Below, piece after piece: positions 9,119-18,856 of a stretch of 34,838 bases of DNA. This stretch comes from Pseudopedobacter sp. (GTDB lineage Bacteria; Bacteroidota; Bacteroidia; Sphingobacteriales; Sphingobacteriaceae). The first letter of the stretch is position 1; every line of letters starts with the position of its first letter. The stretch is from positions 1-34,838 of the forward strand of contig JACMNZ010000098.1 of NCBI GenBank assembly GCA_014378285.1. Direction: 5' to 3'. Position numbers and translations under genes: made by a program. The notes under the pieces were generated by a model that saw nothing but the letters and a program-made list of their open reading frames with translations, made no database searches and was not told where the DNA came from.

Positions 9119-10594
9119 ATGAGTAATAATAAAAATAGTTTTCATTTAAATCCATTCGTAAAATATTTGCGGCTCGCTCTTGTGAATTTTCTCTTGATAT
9201 TTTTTTGTTTAAGCACACAAGCCCAAGAAAAACCTAACGTTATTTTTCTAATTATCGATGATTTGAATGATTGGGTAGCTATTTCTGAAAAATTCCCGAT
9301 GGTAAAAACACCTAATATAGATAGATTAGCTTCAAAAGGAACCTATTTCACAAAAGCCTATAGTCAAGCGCCATTATGCGGTCCATCTAGGGCTTCCTTT
9401 TTGTCGGGCTTATTGCCATCAAAAACAGGTGTCTATCTACAAATGAAAGACGAAGACCTTAAAAAATACTACGATGAAAAGTTTGGCATTGATTTTTTAC
9501 CGAATTATTTTTCTAAAAATGGTTATAATACGTTTGGAGTTGGTAAAATATTCCACAACGGACCTGGTATAGATGCTTTTGATGAATATGGAGGAAAATT
9601 TGATCTTTACGGTCCGTCTCCTAAAGAGAGAATGAACTATGACCCCGCTTGGTTCGGACAAAATGGAACGCAAACAGATTGGGGAGCTTTCCCTGATAAA
9701 GACGAACTAATGCCTGATTTTAAATCCGCAAAATGGGCGTCAGAACAACTACATAAAGTACATACAAAGCCTTTTTTTATGGCAGTTGGATTTGTAAGGC
9801 CTCATGTACCTTGGCATGTACCTCAGAAATGGTTTGATGAAATAAAATTAAATACTATCAAAACTCCTCCATACCTAAAGACTGATATGGAAGACATTCC
9901 TGAAATTGGTAAGTCTATAGCTGAGGTTTTAGAAATGCCAACAACCGAGTGGGCAATAAAAGAAAATAAGTGGAAGGAAATGGTGCAGGCATACATAGCC
10001 TGTATAGCTTTTGTTGACGCTCAAGTTGGTAAAGTACTTGATGCTTTAGAGAAATCAGCATATAAAAACAATACTTATGTTGTATTATTATCAGATCATG
10101 GCTATCATCTGGGAGAGAAAAACAGGTTTGCAAAACATTCTTTATGGGAGAGATCAGCACATGTACCTCTTATTATAAGTGGACCTGGTTTACAGCAAAA
10201 TAAAATTAATAATCAACTTGTAGGTTTAATTGATTTATATCCAACATTGGTAGATTTATGCAACCTGCCAAAAAATCAGACCAACGATGGTAGAAGTTTA
10301 GGCCCTCTTGTGAAAAATATAGCTAAAAGATGGGATTATCCTGTCTATTCGTTTTATGGAACTGATAATTTATCAATTTATAGGGATAAATATCATTATA
10401 TAAAATATGAAGACGGTGCAGAAGAGTTTTATGATTTAGCTGAAGATCCTCAGGAATGGAAAAATCTGGCTATTAAACTCAAAAGCTCAGCCTTATTAAA
10501 CTCTTTCAGAAAAATAGCACCTCTAAAAACAGCTCCTTATGCACCACATTTGGTATTGGAAAGTAACGCATATTTTAGATCTAAAAAGCTCTAA
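9119..10594 (+). CDS. Sulfatase, formylglycine-dependent (S1 family, iduronate-2-sulfatase-like)
   Basis: At 491 residues this has normal length for a type I sulfatase. A signal peptide ends at STQAQ (about residue 36), so it should be exported. Residues 39-53 (PNVIFLIIDDLNDWV) carry the metal-binding Asp pair D47/D48. The active-site signature CGPSR has Cys87 as the residue to be converted to formylglycine, followed by ASFLSGL. Downstream are KPFFMAVGFVRPHVPWHVP and LLSDHGYHLGEKN, both usual in this subgroup. The product hydrolyses sulfate esters of a polysaccharide or oligosaccharide; which position or sugar cannot be read. The overall look is closest to the iduronate-2-sulfatase-like subfamily (S1_7), tentatively. 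The gene stands apart from the uptake operon (195-base gap with a terminator). Confidence 0.93.
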   Translation: MSNNKNSFHLNPFVKYLRLALVNFLLIFFCLSTQAQEKPNVIFLIIDDLNDWVAISEKFPMVKTPNIDRLASKGTYFTKAYSQAPLCGPSRASFLSGLLPSKTGVYLQMKDEDLKKYYDEKFGIDFLPNYFSKNGYNTFGVGKIFHNGPGIDAFDEYGGKFDLYGPSPKERMNYDPAWFGQNGTQTDWGAFPDKDELMPDFKSAKWASEQLHKVHTKPFFMAVGFVRPHVPWHVPQKWFDEIKLNTIKTPPYLKTDMEDIPEIGKSIAEVLEMPTTEWAIKENKWKEMVQAYIACIAFVDAQVGKVLDALEKSAYKNNTYVVLLSDHGYHLGEKNRFAKHSLWERSAHVPLIISGPGLQQNKINNQLVGLIDLYPTLVDLCNLPKNQTNDGRSLGPLVKNIAKRWDYPVYSFYGTDNLSIYRDKYHYIKYEDGAEEFYDLAEDPQEWKNLAIKLKSSALLNSFRKIAPLKTAPYAPHLVLESNAYFRSKKL

Positions 10595-10612
10595 GACAAA
10601 AGTAATTATCAA

Positions 10613-10656
10613 TTTAAGATTATTAATTTGAGATATTAAGTTTAAGATTTATACCC
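10613..10656 (+). promoter_or_regulatory. Three contiguous 14-base repeats before the GH43 gene, putative operator
   Basis: TTTAAGATTATTAA (10613), TTTGAGATATTAAG (10627) and TTTAAGATTTATAC (10641) lie head to tail in exact 14-base steps and end in ATACCC. The last copy matches the elements before susC (2259) and before the GH2 gene (34140). The repeats occupy most of the 71-base gap between the sulfatase and the first GH43 gene, so a regulated promoter probably starts a new transcript here. Confidence 0.5.
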
Positions 10657-10665
10657 ACAGCATAA

Positions 10666-12318
10666 ATGAAAAAAAATTCCCTTTCGGTTTTATTATTTAC
10701 TTTTTATATCGGTTTGTCATGCCAGTGTTCATATGCCCAAAAGTACTTTAATAACCCAATTCTTAAAGGTTTTTATCCAGATCCATCTATTTGCAGGGCC
10801 GTTAATGATTATTATTTAGTATGCTCAAGTAATGAGTATTACCCAGGTATTCCGTTATTTCATAGTAAGGATTTGGTAAACTGGCAGCAAATAGGGCATG
10901 TTTTAGATAGGCCAGATCAAGTTCGTTTAGATAGTGTAAACGCATCAGGTGGTATTTTTGCGCCAACCATAAGGTATCATAATGGGGTCTTTTATGTCTT
11001 ATGTACTCGGGCTGGTGGAGATCCTAAAAAGAGAAATTTTATAGTTACAGCAACTGACCCGGCTGGTCAATGGAGCGACCCTTACTGGTTAGAAGATGCA
11101 CCAGGAATAGACCCTAGTTTATTTTTTGATGATGATGGAAAAGCTTGGTATACCGGAAACCGTACTCCTGAAGGCGGCGAAAGATATTTTAAACAAAGAG
11201 AAATCTGGCTGCAAGAATTTGATATCAAAAATATGAAACTCAAAGGACTTGTTACCACTTTATTAGATGAGGGAGCGGTAAGACAAGCCCGTAATATAGA
11301 AGCCCCACATATTTATAAAGTAAATGGATTTTACTACTTGGTGATTGCAGAGGGCGGAACAGATTTTAACCACGCAGCAACAATATTTAGAAGTAAAAAC
11401 ATTAGTGGTCCTTATGAAACGGGTGCCAGAAATCCAATTATTACCAGCAGGCATTTAGGCATGGATTACCCTATCCAATGCATTGGTCATGCAGATTTTG
11501 TGGAAACACAAAACGGACAATGGTATACCGTATTGTTAGGCACAAGGCCTTATGGAGGTAAAAACCTTGCGAATTTGGCTAGAGAAACTTTTTTAGCACC
11601 CATGACTTGGGAAGAAGGATGGCCAGTTGTTGCTCCCAGAGAAGGCAGGGTTTTGCAACAATTTCCACTGCCCAATTTACCGGAATTTGAAGTTGAAGAG
11701 CCTAAGATACGAGATGATTTTGATGCTGAAAGGTTAGGCTTTCAATGGAACGTAATTAGAACTCCAAATAAAAATCTTTACAGCTTAAATGATAAAAAAG
11801 GAACTTTAAGGTTATTCTTAAAACCCCAAACCATCAGTGAAAAAGCCAACCCTGCATTCATCGGTAGAAGGCAACAACATAAAGATTTTAATGCTGCCAC
11901 ATTGATGACTTTTAGTCCCAAAAATAAGGAGACAGCAGGCTTATTGGTTTATCAAAATCCGGAGCATCACTTTAAAATGGAATATCTATTGAAAAAGGGT
12001 AAAAAAACACTTCGCTTAACTAAAGTTAAAGCGGGAAAATCAGAAATATTAATAGAGAAACCAGTAAATGCCAAACAGATATATTTAAAAGTATGTGCAA
12101 AAGATCAGGATTATAATTTTTATTACGGTACAGAAAAAGATCAATGGCTGTTATTAAGGGATAAGATTAATGGGAGCATGTTAAACAGAAGTACGGCAGG
12201 TGGTTTTACTGGAGTTTACTTAGCGATGTACGGTAGTAGTAATGGAAACAAGACTGCTAATCATGCAGATTTTGCATGGTTTGATTATCAAGAAATGACT
12301 TTTGAACCGTCAAAATAA
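10666..12318 (+). CDS. GH43 glycoside hydrolase (beta-xylosidase / alpha-L-arabinofuranosidase type), copy 1
   Basis: A 550-residue exported enzyme (signal peptide to about residue 24, SYAQ). It has a five-bladed beta-propeller followed by a C-terminal beta-sandwich of the GH43 beta-xylosidase type (FIGRRQQHKDFNAATL). The GH43 triad is intact: base Asp39 in GFYPDPS, pKa-modulating Asp149 in GIDPSLFFDDDG, and acid Glu212 in NIEAPHIY. Such enzymes remove beta-xylose or alpha-L-arabinofuranose. It differs from its two paralogues downstream at the substrate-facing SSNEYYPGIPLF, where they have SSFEYFPGVP, so its specificity probably differs. The start ATG is the only one near a signal peptide and lies just behind the operator-like repeats. 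Confidence 0.92.
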   Translation: MKKNSLSVLLFTFYIGLSCQCSYAQKYFNNPILKGFYPDPSICRAVNDYYLVCSSNEYYPGIPLFHSKDLVNWQQIGHVLDRPDQVRLDSVNASGGIFAPTIRYHNGVFYVLCTRAGGDPKKRNFIVTATDPAGQWSDPYWLEDAPGIDPSLFFDDDGKAWYTGNRTPEGGERYFKQREIWLQEFDIKNMKLKGLVTTLLDEGAVRQARNIEAPHIYKVNGFYYLVIAEGGTDFNHAATIFRSKNISGPYETGARNPIITSRHLGMDYPIQCIGHADFVETQNGQWYTVLLGTRPYGGKNLANLARETFLAPMTWEEGWPVVAPREGRVLQQFPLPNLPEFEVEEPKIRDDFDAERLGFQWNVIRTPNKNLYSLNDKKGTLRLFLKPQTISEKANPAFIGRRQQHKDFNAATLMTFSPKNKETAGLLVYQNPEHHFKMEYLLKKGKKTLRLTKVKAGKSEILIEKPVNAKQIYLKVCAKDQDYNFYYGTEKDQWLLLRDKINGSMLNRSTAGGFTGVYLAMYGSSNGNKTANHADFAWFDYQEMTFEPSK

Positions 12319-12356
12319 ACACTTTAAATAAAGTTCAATAAAAAAATAAATAGATT

Positions 12357-13991
12357 ATGAGATTTAAAATTTGTGTTGTTTTTGTTTTTTGTTTTTTCAA
12401 TATAATTGTAGCCTTAGCTCAAACAAAAGATAAAGAAGCCTTTGATAATCCAATTCTCAAAGGTTTCTACCCCGATCCTTCAATTTGTAGGGTAGGCGAT
12501 GATTATTATTTGGTAAATTCCTCATTTGAATATTTTCCGGGGGTACCTGTTTTCCATAGTAAGGATTTAGTGAATTGGCAACAAATTGGTCATGTTTTAA
12601 ACCGGCCCTCTCAATTAAATTTAGATAGCGTAAGGGCATCAGGAGGTATTTTTGCCCCCACTATTCGTTACCATAATGGTACTTTTTACATGATTACCAC
12701 TTTGGTTGGTACAAAAGAAGGAGGTAATTTCTTTGTAACAGCCAAGAACCCTGCAGGGCCTTGGTCAGAGCCTCAGTGGCTACCAAAAGAAGCGATAGGT
12801 ATTGACCCCTCTTTGTTTTTTGATGATGATGGTAAAGTTTATTATACTGGAAATAAAAAACCTGTAAATCAAGGTCAGGTTACCAGATACAGACAAATAT
12901 GGCTCCACGAAGTGGATTTAAAAAACAGAACTTTTGTTGGAGAGCGTAGTATAATCCTAGAAGAAGGTGCATTACACAACGCCGAAAATGCAGAAGGCGC
13001 ACATCTTTATAAAAAAGATGGTTATTACTATTTGTTAATTGGCGAGGGTGGAACATTTGAAAATCACGCCGTTACAATTTTTAGGAGTAAGAATATTACT
13101 GGGCCTTATGAGGGCAATAAAAAGAATCCTATCCTTACCCATCGTCATTTGGGTTTAAATTATCCAATCACTTCTACCGGACACGCAGATTTAGTGGAAA
13201 CTCAGAAGGGAGATTGGTGGATGGTTTTATTGGGAGTAAGAAAATATGGCGGACTACATTATAACTTAGGAAGAGAAACTTTTTTAACAAAAGTAGAGTG
13301 GCAGGATGGATGGCCTATCGTTAATCCGGGAGAGGGGAAGGTTTTAGCTACTCAATTAAAACCAGACTTGCCAGCTTTTAACATCCAGCAAGAAAATTTA
13401 AGAGATGATTTTAAGGCAGACACCCTTTTTCATTATTGGAATTTTTTAAGAACTCCAAGAACAAATTTTTGGTCATTAGAGAAGAAGGAAGGGTTTTTAC
13501 GACTTAACTTATCCAAGCAAGAAATAACCGATTTAGTATCGCCATCTTTCATCGGCAGAAGACAACAGGACACTTCTTTTCAAGTAGAAACCGCAATTCA
13601 GTTTACACCTAAAAAAGAAAATGAGCTAGCAGGAATGGTTTTGATGATGAATAATAACTTTCAATATCGATGTGAGAAAATTTTGAGTAATGGTAAGTTT
13701 TATGTACAACTAATCAAAAGGGCTAAGGGTATTGATGAGTTGATCAGTAAAATTCCGGTAGAAAAAGGCGAATTAATTTTTGGAGTACAGGCAAATGGTC
13801 AGGATCTGGAGTTTTATGTTAAACAAAAAGAAATAAAGCAAACACTTGCACAAAAAGCGGATGCTAGAATATTGAGTGTAGTAAACGCTCTAGGATTTAC
13901 GGGTGTATATGTTGGTGTTTATGCAAGTTCTAAAGGTGCAAATTCATCAAATTATGCTGATTTTGATTGGTTTGAGTATAAGAAGCTTTGA
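12357..13991 (+). CDS. GH43 glycoside hydrolase, copy 2
   Basis: The product has 544 residues with a hydrophobic signal peptide ending at ALAQ (22). Catalytic residues are Asp40 (GFYPDPS), Asp150 (GIDPSLFFDDDG) and Glu213 (AEGAHLY). The C-terminal sandwich (SFIGRRQQDTSFQVETAIQF, then AGMVLMMNNNFQYR) is that of the beta-xylosidase/arabinofuranosidase subfamilies. It resembles copy 3 more than copy 1; both share SSFEYFPGVP and MITTL. The gene begins 38 bases after copy 1, and its TGA stop overlaps the ATG of the next sulfatase by one base, which implies translational coupling. The likely role is removal of arabinose or xylose side units from the imported glycan in the periplasm. Confidence 0.93.
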   Translation: MRFKICVVFVFCFFNIIVALAQTKDKEAFDNPILKGFYPDPSICRVGDDYYLVNSSFEYFPGVPVFHSKDLVNWQQIGHVLNRPSQLNLDSVRASGGIFAPTIRYHNGTFYMITTLVGTKEGGNFFVTAKNPAGPWSEPQWLPKEAIGIDPSLFFDDDGKVYYTGNKKPVNQGQVTRYRQIWLHEVDLKNRTFVGERSIILEEGALHNAENAEGAHLYKKDGYYYLLIGEGGTFENHAVTIFRSKNITGPYEGNKKNPILTHRHLGLNYPITSTGHADLVETQKGDWWMVLLGVRKYGGLHYNLGRETFLTKVEWQDGWPIVNPGEGKVLATQLKPDLPAFNIQQENLRDDFKADTLFHYWNFLRTPRTNFWSLEKKEGFLRLNLSKQEITDLVSPSFIGRRQQDTSFQVETAIQFTPKKENELAGMVLMMNNNFQYRCEKILSNGKFYVQLIKRAKGIDELISKIPVEKGELIFGVQANGQDLEFYVKQKEIKQTLAQKADARILSVVNALGFTGVYVGVYASSKGANSSNYADFDWFEYKKL

Positions 13992-15652
13992 TGAATTTTA
14001 ACCTACATAAACGGGGTATGCTAAACAAAAATTTAAAAAACATCTTGCTTTTAAGTATTTGCTATTTTGTGCTTCCGTCAAGTAATTTTTTGAAAGCTCA
14101 ACAGAAAGCGGATCGTCCAAATATATTATGGATTACTTGCGAGGATATGAGTGCCAATTTACCTATGTATGGAGATTCTACTATTAAAACGCCTAACCTA
14201 AGTAAGTTTTCAGAAGAGTCTGTTAAATACACTAGAATGTATTCTGTAGCTGGCGTTTGTGCTCCAAGTCGCTCAGGAATTATCACTGGAATGTATCCTC
14301 CCGCAATTGGAACTCAACATATGCGGACAGGCACAGGAGGAGAGAAAGACCCATCCATACCCAGTTATCAGGCTGTAACACCGGCAGAGGTAAAGGCTTT
14401 CCCTGAATATTTAAGGGCAGCTGGTTATTATTGTACTAATAATGAAAAAACAGATTATCAAATAGGGGAGCCTTTTACCGTATGGGATGATTGTAGCAAA
14501 GATGCTCACTGGCGAAATAGACCTGTAGATAAACCATTTTTTGCGGTTTTTAATATCATGAGCACACATGAATCTATGATATGGAAAAATGCTGATAAAC
14601 CATTAAGGGTTAATCCAGAGGATATAAAACTACCACCTTATTATCCTGAAAGCCCTATCATTCGTAAAGATATCGCAAGGTATTATGATAACATTATGCT
14701 GATGGATAGCATAGTTGGAACAATTCTTAAACAATTAGAAAATGATGGTTTGGCCGAAAATACCATCGTTTTTTTCTTTAGTGATCATGGAGCTGCATTA
14801 CCATGGTATAAAAGAGAAGTTTACGAAAGAGGCTTACATGTACCATTCATGATTAGGTTTCCTGATAAAAAGGGTGCAGCTCAAACACATAATCAGCTGT
14901 TAAGCTTTATGGATTTGGCTCCCACAGTGCTCTCTTTGGCAAAAATTCCTGTTCCTAAATATATAAATGGCCAAGCATTTCTTGGAGATCAAAAAGCTGT
15001 AACCCCACGCAAATACATTTTTGCCGCAAGAGACAGATTGGATGAACATTATGATTTGGTAAGAACAGTAAGGGATGAAAAATTTCAATATATACGTAAT
15101 TATCAACCAGAAAAACTCAACTATATGGATATCGGTTTCCGCAGGCAAATGCCTATGATGATGGAGATATTAAGGTTAAAAGACGTGAAGAAATTAGATA
15201 ATGTGCAAAGTAGATGGTTTAGCGAAAAACCAGTAGAAGAACTTTATGATTTGGAAAATGACCCTTTTGAAATTAACAATCTTGCAAATAGTTTAATTCA
15301 TCAATCAAAACTTAAAGAATTAAGAGAGGTACAAAATAACTGGAGTTTACAGATAAAAGATAAAGGATTTATGTCTGAAAAAGATATGGTAAACCTGATG
15401 TGGCCGGGCGGTAAGCAACCAATTACCAATAAGCCTGAAGCTAAGATTCTTAATCAGCATAAAAATAGTTTGGAAGTACAATTAACAAGCTTAACAGAAG
15501 GTGCTTCTATTGGATACAAAATTGGAGACTTAGGGAGTTGGCAGTTGTATCATCAATCTATAAAAGTTAAACAGGGAGTTAAACTTTATGCAAAAGCTAT
15601 TAGGTATGGTTATAAAGAAAGTGAAAAAGTATTAATAAACGGTGTTAATTGA
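13991..15652 (+). CDS. Sulfatase (S1 family) with C-terminal chitobiase-like beta-sandwich
   Basis: The start is placed at the ATG at 13991, which overlaps the upstream stop (TGATG); a TTG three bases earlier is less likely. The product has 553 residues. A signal peptide ends near FLKAQ (37). PNILWITCEDMSANLPMYGD gives the metal site (E51/D52 region) and CAPSR gives the formylglycine Cys90. LFFFSDHGAALPW-type residues follow the second half of the fold. The last 70 residues (LEVQLTSLTEGASIGYKIGD, then LYAKAIRYGYKESE) form a small domain like those at the C-terminus of chitobiases, often attached to Bacteroidota sulfatases. The general type is that of N-sulfoglucosamine-sulfohydrolase-like proteins (S1_8, tentative); here a carbohydrate O-sulfatase in an arabinan-type PUL is more plausible. 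Confidence 0.92.
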   Translation: MNFNLHKRGMLNKNLKNILLLSICYFVLPSSNFLKAQQKADRPNILWITCEDMSANLPMYGDSTIKTPNLSKFSEESVKYTRMYSVAGVCAPSRSGIITGMYPPAIGTQHMRTGTGGEKDPSIPSYQAVTPAEVKAFPEYLRAAGYYCTNNEKTDYQIGEPFTVWDDCSKDAHWRNRPVDKPFFAVFNIMSTHESMIWKNADKPLRVNPEDIKLPPYYPESPIIRKDIARYYDNIMLMDSIVGTILKQLENDGLAENTIVFFFSDHGAALPWYKREVYERGLHVPFMIRFPDKKGAAQTHNQLLSFMDLAPTVLSLAKIPVPKYINGQAFLGDQKAVTPRKYIFAARDRLDEHYDLVRTVRDEKFQYIRNYQPEKLNYMDIGFRRQMPMMMEILRLKDVKKLDNVQSRWFSEKPVEELYDLENDPFEINNLANSLIHQSKLKELREVQNNWSLQIKDKGFMSEKDMVNLMWPGGKQPITNKPEAKILNQHKNSLEVQLTSLTEGASIGYKIGDLGSWQLYHQSIKVKQGVKLYAKAIRYGYKESEKVLINGVN

Positions 15653-15657
15653 GAAAA

Positions 15658-17298
15658 ATGTCAAATATTTATAAAAAACTTTTTTATACGGTAATATTAT
15701 TAACGTTTACACAGCTGGTTTTAGCGCAAAATAATGAAAGGTTTCAAAATCCAATACTTAAAGGCTTTTACCCAGATCCGTCTATTTGCCGTGTTGGCGA
15801 CGATTATTATCTGGTAACTTCTAGTTTTGAGTATTTTCCCGGTGTACCCATTTTTCATAGTAAAGACATGGTGAATTGGCAACAAATAGGACATGTATTA
15901 GACCGTCCGTCTCAATTAAAACTTGATGGTATACATCCCTCTGGTGGCATTTTTGCACCTACTATTCGTTACAATAACGGTACTTTTTACATGATTACTA
16001 CTTTAATTACCAAGCGTAACAATACGGGAACTAATTTTTATGTAACAGCAAAATCGCCCTATGGTCCTTGGTCAGATCCTCATTGGTTAAAAGACGCTCC
16101 AGGTATTGATCCTTCTTTATTTTTTGATGATAATGGCAAGGTTTATTATACAGGGAATAGAACTCCAGCGGATAAGCCTACTGGCTCAAAATATAGGCAA
16201 ATCTGGATTCAAGAATTAGATACAATAAAGAAGCAATTGGTTGGCGAGGTTACAGTTGCCATAGAGGAAGGTGCCTTACATGATGCAGTGGTTGCAGAAT
16301 CACCTCACATGTATAAAAAAGACGGTTATTACTATATCATGTTAGCCGAAGGAGGAACAGGTATTGATCATGCTGTTAATATTTTTAGAAGTAAAAGTCC
16401 GCTTGGACCTTATGAAGGGAATAAGAAAAACCCAATTATTACTCACCGTAATTTAGGAAAACAGTACCCTGTGGCCTGTGTAGGGCATGCAGATTTAGTA
16501 GAAACACAAAATGGAGAGTGGTGGATGGTTTTATTAGGCGTTAGAACTTATGGCGGTTTCCACTATAATTTAGGTAGAGAAACTTTTCTTACTCCCATAA
16601 CTTGGGAAAACGATTGGCCAGTTGTGAATCCAGGAATTGGTAAATTACTTTTAGAAGAAAGAAAACCAAAGTTACCTGCTTTTACCGCAAAGAAGGAAAA
16701 TGCTTTTGATGATTTTAATGCTGATAGCCTTCAATATTATTGGAATTTTTTACGAACACCAAAGAGTGATTTTTGGTCATTAAAAGATAAAAAAGGTTAT
16801 TTATCGTTACAATTACAATCCTATACATTAGTTGATTTAGAAAATCCATCTTTTGTTGGGAGAAGACAACAAGACACTTCTTTTAATGCAGAAACAAAAA
16901 TGATTTTTGAACCCAAAAGCAGCAACGAAAGTGCAGGTTTAGTGGTGATGATGAATAACAACTTCCATTTTAGGTTAGAGAAAGTTTTAGAGAATAATAA
17001 AACTTATATAAAGCTTACAAGAAGACATGCAGGCAAAGAAGAGATAATAGCAACGAAGCCTGTTGATAAGGAAGATATTGTACTAGGTGTTGAGGCAATT
17101 GGTCAAAATTATTCTTTCTATTACAAGAAAAATGATAAAATTATTTTTCTTACTGAAAATATAGATGGGAGAACATTGAGCAGGACAAATACCGGAGGTT
17201 TTACCGGTACTTATGTTGGATTATATGCCAGTTCTAATGGTTTTCCTTCTAAAAATAAGGTACATTTTGATTGGTTAAACTATCAGCAAATAAAATAA
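15658..17298 (+). CDS. GH43 glycoside hydrolase, copy 3
   Basis: The ATG at 15658 is preferred over a TTG at 15649 that overlaps the preceding stop codon; it gives a clean signal peptide ending at LVLAQ (24) and 546 residues. The triad is complete: Asp40 (GFYPDPS), Asp151 (GIDPSLFFDDNG) and Glu214 (AESPHMY). The C-terminal beta-sandwich has SFVGRRQQDTSFNAETKM and SAGLVVMMNNNFHFR. The protein is closely similar to copy 2 over its whole length. The gap to the upstream sulfatase is only 5 bases and the next sulfatase follows after 25, so copies 2 and 3 and the sulfatases are surely co-transcribed. The alternation of sulfatase and GH43 genes suggests that desulfation and glycosidic cleavage alternate on the same branched substrate. 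Confidence 0.93.
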   Translation: MSNIYKKLFYTVILLTFTQLVLAQNNERFQNPILKGFYPDPSICRVGDDYYLVTSSFEYFPGVPIFHSKDMVNWQQIGHVLDRPSQLKLDGIHPSGGIFAPTIRYNNGTFYMITTLITKRNNTGTNFYVTAKSPYGPWSDPHWLKDAPGIDPSLFFDDNGKVYYTGNRTPADKPTGSKYRQIWIQELDTIKKQLVGEVTVAIEEGALHDAVVAESPHMYKKDGYYYIMLAEGGTGIDHAVNIFRSKSPLGPYEGNKKNPIITHRNLGKQYPVACVGHADLVETQNGEWWMVLLGVRTYGGFHYNLGRETFLTPITWENDWPVVNPGIGKLLLEERKPKLPAFTAKKENAFDDFNADSLQYYWNFLRTPKSDFWSLKDKKGYLSLQLQSYTLVDLENPSFVGRRQQDTSFNAETKMIFEPKSSNESAGLVVMMNNNFHFRLEKVLENNKTYIKLTRRHAGKEEIIATKPVDKEDIVLGVEAIGQNYSFYYKKNDKIIFLTENIDGRTLSRTNTGGFTGTYVGLYASSNGFPSKNKVHFDWLNYQQIK

Positions 17299-17323
17299 TC
17301 ATACACATTAAATCATATGCATT

Positions 17324-18856
17324 ATGAAACTTAAATTATTAGTTTTTTTAGGCTTAATTTTTTTCCCCTTAACAAGTATTCTTGCTCAGGAAAAGGCACA
17401 AAAACCCAATGTATTATTTATAGCAATTGATGATTTAAAACCTTATTTGAATTTTTATGGGTTTTCAGCTGTAAAATCTCCAAACTTGGATAAGCTGGCC
17501 GAAAGAAGTACTGTTTTTATGAGTAATTATTGCCAACAAGCAGTTTGTGCACCAACCAGAGCTAGCTTATTAACAGGCCTACGTCCGGATAGAACTCAGG
17601 TATGGGACTTAAAAACCTTGATTAGAGATAAAAACCCTGATGTAATCACACTGCCTCAACTTTTTAAACAAAATGGGTATACCACAGCGGCTTTGGGCAA
17701 AGTTTTCGACCAAAGAAGTGTAGATAAAAAACATGATGAGATTTCGTGGACTGAACCTTATAAGGGCAAATATAAATATCCGGTAGCTTACGGCGCACCT
17801 CTTTTAGGCCATTATCAAAATCCCGAAATGAAAAAGAAGTATGCAAATGCAGATGAAAAGGATATGGATGAGGTAAAGGTTTCAACAGAATCTGCAGATG
17901 TGCCCGATGACGCTTATGCAGATGGAGCAATGATAAATGAAGCTATAACGGATCTAAGGAAATATGGAAGTGCTGGAAAACCATTTTTTTTGGCTGTGGG
18001 TATTCGTAAACCTCATTTACCATTTGTGGCGCCAAAAAAATATTGGGATATGTATAGTCGGGATAAAATTGAACTTGCCCCATGGCAAAAACATTCAATT
18101 GATGGCCCTCCAATAGCTTATCATAGTTCTGGTGAGTTAAGAGGTTACGCAGATATTAAAGCATCGGTCAAAGATGATGAACCGTTAAATTTAAGTGTCG
18201 ATAAACAAAAAGAATTGATACATGGCTATTATGCAAGTATCAGTTATGTAGATGCTTTAGTAGGTAAATTGCTTGGTGAATTAAAGTCATCTGGATTAGA
18301 TAAAAACACCATTATCATCCTTTGGGGCGATCATGGATGGCATTTTGGTGATCATAATCTTTGGAATAAACACTCAAATTTCGAACAAGCTACCAGAACA
18401 CCTTTAATAATTTCTATTCCCGGCCAAAAGTCTAAAATAGTTTATCAATCTATTACAGAATTTGTAGATATCTATCCAACTTTGGCAGAACTGGCTAATA
18501 TACAACCCACCCAACAGCTAGATGGTAAAAGCTTAGTTTCGGCTTTAAAAGGCGATCAAAAAGCAATCAAGGATTTTGCCATCAGCCAATATCCAAGGAA
18601 AAACGGAAAAGACAACTTTATGGGTTATGCTTTAAGAACAAAACAATATCGTTTTGTAGAATGGATAAAAGATTTCAGAACCACACAAAAATTTGATCAA
18701 CAAAATGTACATGCAGTAGAATTGTATGATTATGAAAAAGATCCTTTAGAAACAAAAAACTTAGCGAACGACCCTGTTTACAAAAAAATTAAGGAAGATT
18801 TAAGTAGTAAAATGCACCAGTTTTATGCAGAGCAAGAAATAAAATTACGGAAATAA
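17324..18856 (+). CDS. Sulfatase (S1 family, iduronate-2-sulfatase-like), CAPTR active site
   Basis: The product has 510 residues with a signal peptide ending at SILAQ (22). PNVLFIAIDDLKPYLNFYG carries metal ligands D36/D37. The active-site motif is CAPTR with Cys75 as the formylglycine precursor, followed by ASLLTGLRPDRTQVWDL, the typical run of iduronate-2-sulfatase-like enzymes (S1_7 type, tentative). HGWHFGDHNLWNKHSNFEQA continues the metal/sulfate site. Thr in place of Ser after Pro is common in this subgroup and compatible with maturation by formylglycine-generating enzyme. The C-terminal region closes with YDYEKDPLETKNLAND. It follows GH43 copy 3 by 25 bases and precedes the esterase-like gene by 73. 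The sulfated sugar cannot be read from sequence. Confidence 0.93.
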   Translation: MKLKLLVFLGLIFFPLTSILAQEKAQKPNVLFIAIDDLKPYLNFYGFSAVKSPNLDKLAERSTVFMSNYCQQAVCAPTRASLLTGLRPDRTQVWDLKTLIRDKNPDVITLPQLFKQNGYTTAALGKVFDQRSVDKKHDEISWTEPYKGKYKYPVAYGAPLLGHYQNPEMKKKYANADEKDMDEVKVSTESADVPDDAYADGAMINEAITDLRKYGSAGKPFFLAVGIRKPHLPFVAPKKYWDMYSRDKIELAPWQKHSIDGPPIAYHSSGELRGYADIKASVKDDEPLNLSVDKQKELIHGYYASISYVDALVGKLLGELKSSGLDKNTIIILWGDHGWHFGDHNLWNKHSNFEQATRTPLIISIPGQKSKIVYQSITEFVDIYPTLAELANIQPTQQLDGKSLVSALKGDQKAIKDFAISQYPRKNGKDNFMGYALRTKQYRFVEWIKDFRTTQKFDQQNVHAVELYDYEKDPLETKNLANDPVYKKIKEDLSSKMHQFYAEQEIKLRK

